Assembly (NCBI GenBank): GCA_002726205.1
Contig: PBSL01000066.1
Location: 1 to 64,000 of the forward strand
DNA length: 64,000 bases
Source of the DNA: Planctomycetaceae bacterium
GTDB lineage: Bacteria > Planctomycetota > Planctomycetia > Planctomycetales > Planctomycetaceae
Reading direction: 5' to 3'
Under the pieces are notes generated by a model. The model was not told the origin of the DNA. It searched no databases and worked only from the letters and a program-made list of their open reading frames with translations. Both the position numbers and the translations under genes were made by a program. This document shows, one piece after another, positions 59,501-64,000 of this stretch (its first letter is position 1; each line of letters begins with the position of its first letter).

Positions 59501-59575
59501 CACCCGAACAGGCGGAACCGGAATGGGAACAACTGACCAACGAGAAATTGATTTCCTGGAAAGGATGATTCCACG

Positions 59576-60574
59576 ATGAGTGACAACAGGGTTCGCTGGG
59601 GAATTCTCAGCACGGCGAAGATCGGGACCGAGAAAGTCATTCCCGCGATGCAGCAGGCCGAGTTCTGCGAGATCACCGCGATTGCCTCGCGTGACGCCGA
59701 CCGGGCGCGGGCCGCAGCCGGTGCGCTGGGCATTCCCAACAGCCATGGCAGTTACGAGGCCCTGCTGGCCGACCCGGAAGTCGATGCCGTCTACAACCCG
59801 TTGCCCAACCACCTGCACGTGTCGCTGTCGATCCAGGCCCTCGAAGCCGGCAAGCACGTGCTGTGCGAAAAACCAATCGGGCTGACATCCGCGGAAGGGC
59901 AACAACTGGTCGAGGCCGGGGCCGCCCACCCGGACCTGAAACTGATGGAGGCCTTCATGTATCGCCACCATCCGCAATGGCAAAGAGCCCGGGAGATCGT
60001 CGAAAGCGGTGGAATCGGGGAACTGAGAACAATCCAGACGGCGTTTGCCTACTTCAATGATGACTCGGCCAACATCCGCAACATTGCCGAGATCGGAGGT
60101 GGTGGCCTGATGGACATCGGTTGCTATGCCATCTCGCTGTCGAGATTCGTGTTCGCTGCCGAGCCGGATCGGGTCGTGGGAGTTGTCGAGTATGACGAGA
60201 CGTTCGGGACCGACCGGCTGGCCTCGGCAATTCTTGACTTCGGCCGGGGGACGAGCACCTGGACCTGTTCGACACAGCTCAACCCCTACCAGCGGGTCAA
60301 CATCTTCGGGACCACCGGTCGCGTGGAGATCGAAATTCCCTTCAATGCGCCGCCGGATCGTCCCTGCCGGATGTGGCATGACCGTGGCGGCGAGATTGAA
60401 CTGATCGAGTTTCCCGTGTGCGACCAGTACGGGATCCAGGGTGACCTGTTCAGTCGTGCGATTCTCGATGACACGCCGGTTCCGACCCCGATCACCGACG
60501 CCGTGGCCAACATGCAGGTCATCGAGGCGGTTGTTGAGAGCGGTCGTTGCGGGGGATGGGTGAGTCTGTCATGA
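59576..60574 (+). CDS. Gfo/Idh/MocA family oxidoreductase
   Basis: NAD(P)-dependent sugar-type oxidoreductase (332 aa). Rossmann start RWGILSTAKIGTEKVIPA, the EKP motif in VLCEKPIGLT and MEAFMYRHHPQW; the C-terminal domain has GGGGLMDIGCYAISLSRF. No signal peptide. The substrate is probably a sugar or cyclitol but unresolved. AAGGA lies before the ATG. Its stop overlaps the next start (ATGA). Confidence 0.92.
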   Translation: MSDNRVRWGILSTAKIGTEKVIPAMQQAEFCEITAIASRDADRARAAAGALGIPNSHGSYEALLADPEVDAVYNPLPNHLHVSLSIQALEAGKHVLCEKPIGLTSAEGQQLVEAGAAHPDLKLMEAFMYRHHPQWQRAREIVESGGIGELRTIQTAFAYFNDDSANIRNIAEIGGGGLMDIGCYAISLSRFVFAAEPDRVVGVVEYDETFGTDRLASAILDFGRGTSTWTCSTQLNPYQRVNIFGTTGRVEIEIPFNAPPDRPCRMWHDRGGEIELIEFPVCDQYGIQGDLFSRAILDDTPVPTPITDAVANMQVIEAVVESGRCGGWVSLS

Positions 60575-61542
60575 CCGTTCGCTGGGGTATCCTGGGTTGC
60601 GGAGACGTGGCGCGGCGACGGGTGGCCGGGGCGATTGCCGACGATCCGGACAGCCGGTTGCTGGCCGCCTGTCGACGCAATGGTACGGCCCTGGAACAAT
60701 TCTGCAGCGACTTCGGTGTCGATCGCGGGTACACCGACGAGGCCGACCTGGTCGGCGATGCGGACATCGATGCGGTCTACATCGCCACCCCGGTCAACCG
60801 GCACCTGGATCAGACGCTGGCCTGTGCCGCGGTTGGCAAGCACGTGCTGTGCGAGAAACCGATGGCGATGTCGGTCGAGGAATGTGACCGCATGATCGCC
60901 GCCTGCGAGACGGCGGGCGTGAGGCTGGGCCTGGCCTACTACCGCCGGTTCTACCCGGTGGTCGACCGGATCCGCGACCTGGTCAGCGAGGGCCGCATCG
61001 GGACGGTCTTCTCGATCACCGCCGTCACGGCCACTCCGTTCACGTTCACTCCCGGGGATGACGGTTACTGGCGAGTGGTGCTCGAGGAGGGGGGCGGTGG
61101 TGCGTTGATGGACATCGGCAGCCACCGCCTGAACCTGTTCCTGGACCTGTTTGGACCGATCGCGGACGTTCGCGGTTTCTGCTCGACCCGGGCCGGCGAC
61201 TTCGCGGCAGACGACGCGGCCCTGCTGACCGTTCGATTCGAGAGTGGCGTGCTGGGAACGCTGCAGTGCTATTTTGGCGTCCCCGTCGATCCCGACGAGT
61301 TCGTCGTGGTGGGGACCGAAGGACGACTGGTCGCCACGCCGCTCAACAGCGGCCACCTGGTGATCGAGACGGCCGGGGGAGTCGAAACCGAGTCGCATCC
61401 GCCGTCGGAGAACTTCAACTTGCCACTGATCACCGACTTTGTCGATGCGATCCGCACGGGGCGGGCACCCCGGGTCGACGGGCACGAGGGCCGGTCGACC
61501 AACGAGGTCATCGAGCGAGGGTACCGGTTCGGCCAGGCATGA
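60571..61542 (+). CDS. Gfo/Idh/MocA family oxidoreductase, second copy
   Basis: Second family member (323 aa): VRWGILGCGDVARRRVAGAI, VLCEKPMAMSVEECDRM with the catalytic Lys, YYRRFYPV, and GGGALMDIGSHRLNLFLDLF. It is clearly different from its neighbour, so not a recent duplication; the pair may act on successive steps or form mixed oligomers. Start at the ATGA overlap is preferred to an ATG 15 bases earlier. Confidence 0.92.
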   Translation: MTVRWGILGCGDVARRRVAGAIADDPDSRLLAACRRNGTALEQFCSDFGVDRGYTDEADLVGDADIDAVYIATPVNRHLDQTLACAAVGKHVLCEKPMAMSVEECDRMIAACETAGVRLGLAYYRRFYPVVDRIRDLVSEGRIGTVFSITAVTATPFTFTPGDDGYWRVVLEEGGGGALMDIGSHRLNLFLDLFGPIADVRGFCSTRAGDFAADDAALLTVRFESGVLGTLQCYFGVPVDPDEFVVVGTEGRLVATPLNSGHLVIETAGGVETESHPPSENFNLPLITDFVDAIRTGRAPRVDGHEGRSTNEVIERGYRFGQA

Positions 61543-61570
61543 TTGCCGGTGGCCGTTGCCCAAACAAGGT

Positions 61571-62857
61571 TCAGACGAGTTCCTTGATCAACTCCCGTTC
61601 GTAGCTCAGGAACTGCGGCCGCCCGTTGGGATCGATCAGCGTGGTCGTGTTGCAGTCGATGCCCAGCTGGTGGTAGAGCGTGTGGAAGATCCGCTGCAGC
61701 CGGATCGGGTTGTCCTTGGGACGTTCGCCCCTGGAGTTGGTCGAACCGATCACCTGGCCGTGCTTGAAGCCACCACCGGCGATGAAGAAGAATGCCGCCG
61801 AGGGCCAGTGGTCACGGCCCTTGTTGCCGTTGACCCGCGGGGTCCGGCCGAATTCTCCCGACATCATGATGATCGTGTCATCGAGCATGCCGCGGGCGTC
61901 CAGGTCCTCGATCAACGCGGTCAACTTCCGCGACAGGCCGGGCAGCCGGCCCCGCATCGAGTTGAAGTTGTTGCCGTGGGTGTCCCAACCACCCCAGGTC
62001 ATCGTCACGCAGCGAACACCCTCCTCGATCAGCCGGCGTGCGGCCAACAGGTTGTTGTCGCCGTAGCGTTCGCGGGTTCGCGGATCCTCGGCACCGGTGT
62101 CCAGGGCCTTGGCGATCCGGCCCGAGACAACCAGGTCCAACGCCCGGCCGGTGTAGCTGTCGACCGCGTCGAACATCCCGCGGCGATCGATACCTTTCTT
62201 CAGACGGTCCAGGCCCGACAAAAGCACCCGGCGGTCGTCGAGGCGTTCAAGCGAGACGTTCTTCAGCGTCAGGTTCTGCCGTCCGGTGCTGTCGGGCCGG
62301 TAGGCCGCGTAGGTCTGGCCAAGGAACCCGGGACTCGAACCAGCGAAGTCGATCGCCGTCGGCGCCATCCCGTGAGCCGTTTCCTGGGCCGGGCCCCAGA
62401 CCTTCGACATGACCGCACCCACGCCGGGGCGACCGCCGATCGAACGCAGCGAATTCACGCTCCAGCCCGAATCGCTCTGGTTGGTCGTGTGCTCGTTGTT
62501 CATTCCCTGGGTCGACCGGATGATCGAATACTTGTCGGCGACGCCGGCGAGTTCCGGCATCAGCTCGCAGATTTCCACTCCTGGGACACTCGTTTCGATC
62601 GGACGAAACTCGCCCCGGTACTCCTTGGGCGCCTCGGGCTTGAGGTCGAAGGTGTCCATGTGTGTCGGACCACCGTGCAGGAAGATGTTGATCAGTGACT
62701 TCCCGGTCACCTCTTTCGGCGTCGATTCGGCCTCGGCTCGCAACAGGCCCGGCAAGGCCATTCCGGCTCCACCCATTGCCAGTGCACCGATGTGCAACGC
62801 GTCTCGCCGCGTTACGCCGTCACAGTAGTTCCGCTTCGTGCCGTGGATCGTCAACAT
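61571..62857 (-). CDS. DUF1501 exported protein
   Basis: Exported alkaline-phosphatase-like DUF1501 protein (428 aa). Tat-type signal VTRRDALHIGALAMGGAG, first block FLHGGPTHMDTFDLKPE, late block MSGEFGRTPRVNGNKGRDHW. No DUF1549/DUF1553 partner follows in the window. It converges on the second Gfo/Idh/MocA gene and its upstream region holds a strong hairpin. Confidence 0.92.
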   Translation of the reverse strand: MLTIHGTKRNYCDGVTRRDALHIGALAMGGAGMALPGLLRAEAESTPKEVTGKSLINIFLHGGPTHMDTFDLKPEAPKEYRGEFRPIETSVPGVEICELMPELAGVADKYSIIRSTQGMNNEHTTNQSDSGWSVNSLRSIGGRPGVGAVMSKVWGPAQETAHGMAPTAIDFAGSSPGFLGQTYAAYRPDSTGRQNLTLKNVSLERLDDRRVLLSGLDRLKKGIDRRGMFDAVDSYTGRALDLVVSGRIAKALDTGAEDPRTRERYGDNNLLAARRLIEEGVRCVTMTWGGWDTHGNNFNSMRGRLPGLSRKLTALIEDLDARGMLDDTIIMMSGEFGRTPRVNGNKGRDHWPSAAFFFIAGGGFKHGQVIGSTNSRGERPKDNPIRLQRIFHTLYHQLGIDCNTTTLIDPNGRPQFLSYERELIKELV

Positions 62858-62941
62858 ACCGAAAGCTCCTTCCAGGAGTGTGGCTTATTCGGATCGTCTC
62901 GATTCGGGGTTTCTACTGACCAGCCTCTATTGTCCAAGTTT

Positions 62942-62979
62942 CGACCGAATGGATCAACGTGTGTTGATCCATTCGGTCG
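62942..62979. repeat. Perfect 17 bp inverted repeat with 4-base loop
   Basis: CGACCGAATGGATCAAC and its exact reverse complement flank the loop GTGT. It lies in the 291-base divergent region between the DUF1501 gene (85 bases from its start) and the symporter gene (about 170 bases from its start). There is no T-run directly after it in either direction, so a simple terminator is not indicated. It could be an operator, an RNA leader hairpin or an element end. Nothing else is clear in the gap. Confidence 0.75.
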
Positions 62980-63148
62980 GGTTTCAGGAGTTTTCTCGGA
63001 GGGAACTTTCGAAAAATTGGCAGAACCCGCAGAGATGATGTGATTTCCGAGACGATGGTCTTCGGTTTGTCTGAAGGCGACAATCGGGCGCTGGAATGAG
63101 TACGATGGTCACCGCGTTGCCGACCGACCGAACCGGAGAAATGATCAA

Positions 63149-64000
63149 ATGGCCGAACAATCTCAGGATGCCCAGCCCCAGGACTCCGGGCCGGTGATGA
63201 TCTCCACCGACGGATCGGTCCCAATACCGCCGGGTCACGGGCATCGGCTGACTTTCATGATCGTCGGTGCCATCGTGCTGGCGATTCTCTCGTCGCTGGT
63301 CCTTCCCTCGATGCTCTCCCGGGAAGCCGGCCTGACGTTGTTCGAGGCGATCGGGGTGGGGGGCGAGGTGTTCCTGCGGGCGCTGACGATGATGGTTGTT
63401 CCGCTGGTCGTCGCCAGCGTGATGAACGGAATTCTCGGCATGGGTGACATTCGTAAACTGGGTCGACCGGGACTGACCGCGATCGTCTATTACATCTCGA
63501 CAACGGTCCTGGCCGTCGTGGTGGGTCTGATCATCGTCAGCGTGATCCGCCCGGGGAACCGGGTGGAGCAGCCCGAACAGGCCCACAAACGGCTGGACAT
63601 CGACAAGGACGGGCAGTTGGCGTTTGTTGAGTTCCAGGCCGAGTTTGGGCAGGACAAGGCTGAGGAGGCCAAACGACGGTTTGATGAGAAGGACCTGGGC
63701 GACGACGGATTTCTGTCGCTGGGTGAATTCAAGGGAGTGACCGGTACTGTCGGCGTCGAGGACCGCAAGCGGATTGTCGACAGCATGTCGGAAGAGTCGG
63801 GGTTGGAAGCGGGGAAAATCGAGAAGATCTTTCCCCAGTTGTCGTTGGAGGAAAGCGAGGGGACCGGCCCGTCGCTGGGTACAATCTTCTCGAACCTGCT
63901 GCTGATGCTCTTCACCGACAACCTCTTCGCCTCGGCCGCGGAGACGCAGTTGCTGCCCCTGATCGTCTTTTCGATCATCTTTGCCGGCATGCTGACGACG
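63149..64000 (+). CDS. Na+/H+:dicarboxylate (glutamate-type) symporter with inserted EF-hand domain, partial
   Basis: First 284 residues of a DAACS/glutamate transporter-family protein that runs off the window end. ATG with GGAG ten bases upstream. Membrane segments at about 33-53, 72-95 (ALTMMVVPLVVASVMNGIL, a family hallmark), 108-133 and from 243 (NLLLMLFTDNLFASA...LLPLIVFSIIFAG). Between segments 3 and 4, residues 137-240 form a hydrophilic insert absent from standard GltP/GltPh. It holds a canonical EF-hand loop, DIDKDGQLAFVE (150-161), and a second, DLGDDGFLSLGE (182-193), with Gly at position 3. Calcium control of transport is inference. Confidence 0.88.
   Translation, partial: MAEQSQDAQPQDSGPVMISTDGSVPIPPGHGHRLTFMIVGAIVLAILSSLVLPSMLSREAGLTLFEAIGVGGEVFLRALTMMVVPLVVASVMNGILGMGDIRKLGRPGLTAIVYYISTTVLAVVVGLIIVSVIRPGNRVEQPEQAHKRLDIDKDGQLAFVEFQAEFGQDKAEEAKRRFDEKDLGDDGFLSLGEFKGVTGTVGVEDRKRIVDSMSEESGLEAGKIEKIFPQLSLEESEGTGPSLGTIFSNLLLMLFTDNLFASAAETQLLPLIVFSIIFAGMLTT

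Noticed and set aside
57551-60379. Very long open frame on the minus strand (942 codons)
   Set aside because: It lies antisense to the reductase, DUF6807 and first Gfo/Idh/MocA genes, all with clear family motifs. The translation has no recognisable domain; long antisense frames are expected with this high GC and codon bias.

Overview
The window is high-GC bacterial chromosome, almost certainly from a planctomycete (Planctomycetia, probably Planctomycetales; genus not determinable). The signs are five DUF1501 proteins, three large DUF1549/DUF1553 proteins with hame-type CxxCH motifs, a PmoA-like DUF6807 protein, many exported proteins with Tat-type or Sec signals, paralogous groEL genes, and densely packed short operons with frequent GTG/TTG starts and ATGA-type overlaps. 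No rRNA, tRNA, CRISPR array, insertion sequence or phage gene was recognised.

Layout. 1-6303: chaperone cluster groEL1-groES-groEL2, then dnaJ-grpE-fmdB, with a textbook sigma-54 promoter in front of groEL1. 6361-10078: a DUF1549/DUF1553 + DUF1501 pair. 10089-19142: an SDR, a five-haem cytochrome, a 61-residue protein with its own sigma-54 promoter and upstream dyad, then a long leftward run (manC, ruvX, two SGNH hydrolases, an SDR, an amidohydrolase). 19308-30605: DUF1501, leuS, an exported sugar isomerase, a DUF5658 membrane protein, a UDPGP-type nucleotidyltransferase, and a leftward DUF1549/DUF1553 + DUF1501 pair. 30812-41621: PQQ-like propeller, unknown cytosolic protein, methyltransferase, then a four-gene exported module (DUF1549/DUF1553, DUF1501, PPC-domain protein, exported enolase-superfamily protein). 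41648-50027: enolase with a DivIC/FtsB-like gene behind it, psd-pssA phospholipid genes, ribE-rsmA-guaB and two unknowns. 50024-57465: glycosyltransferase, HpcH/HpaI aldolase, Rieske protein, pyrE-pgi-MBL hydrolase, LysM-YkuD L,D-transpeptidase, dprA. 57590-61542: a reductase, DUF6807 protein and two coupled Gfo/Idh/MocA oxidoreductases. 61571-64000: DUF1501 and, running off the edge, a glutamate-transporter-family symporter.

Most genes are housekeeping or typical planctomycete accessory genes. The points most worth following are: the symporter carries an EF-hand-bearing domain inserted between transmembrane segments 3 and 4; sigma-54 promoters stand before the chaperonin operon and before an orphan 61-residue gene; a DivIC/FtsB-like protein with an extra C-terminal membrane segment sits behind eno, in a lineage that lacks FtsZ; and there are strong unexplained inverted repeats upstream of eno and upstream of the symporter.
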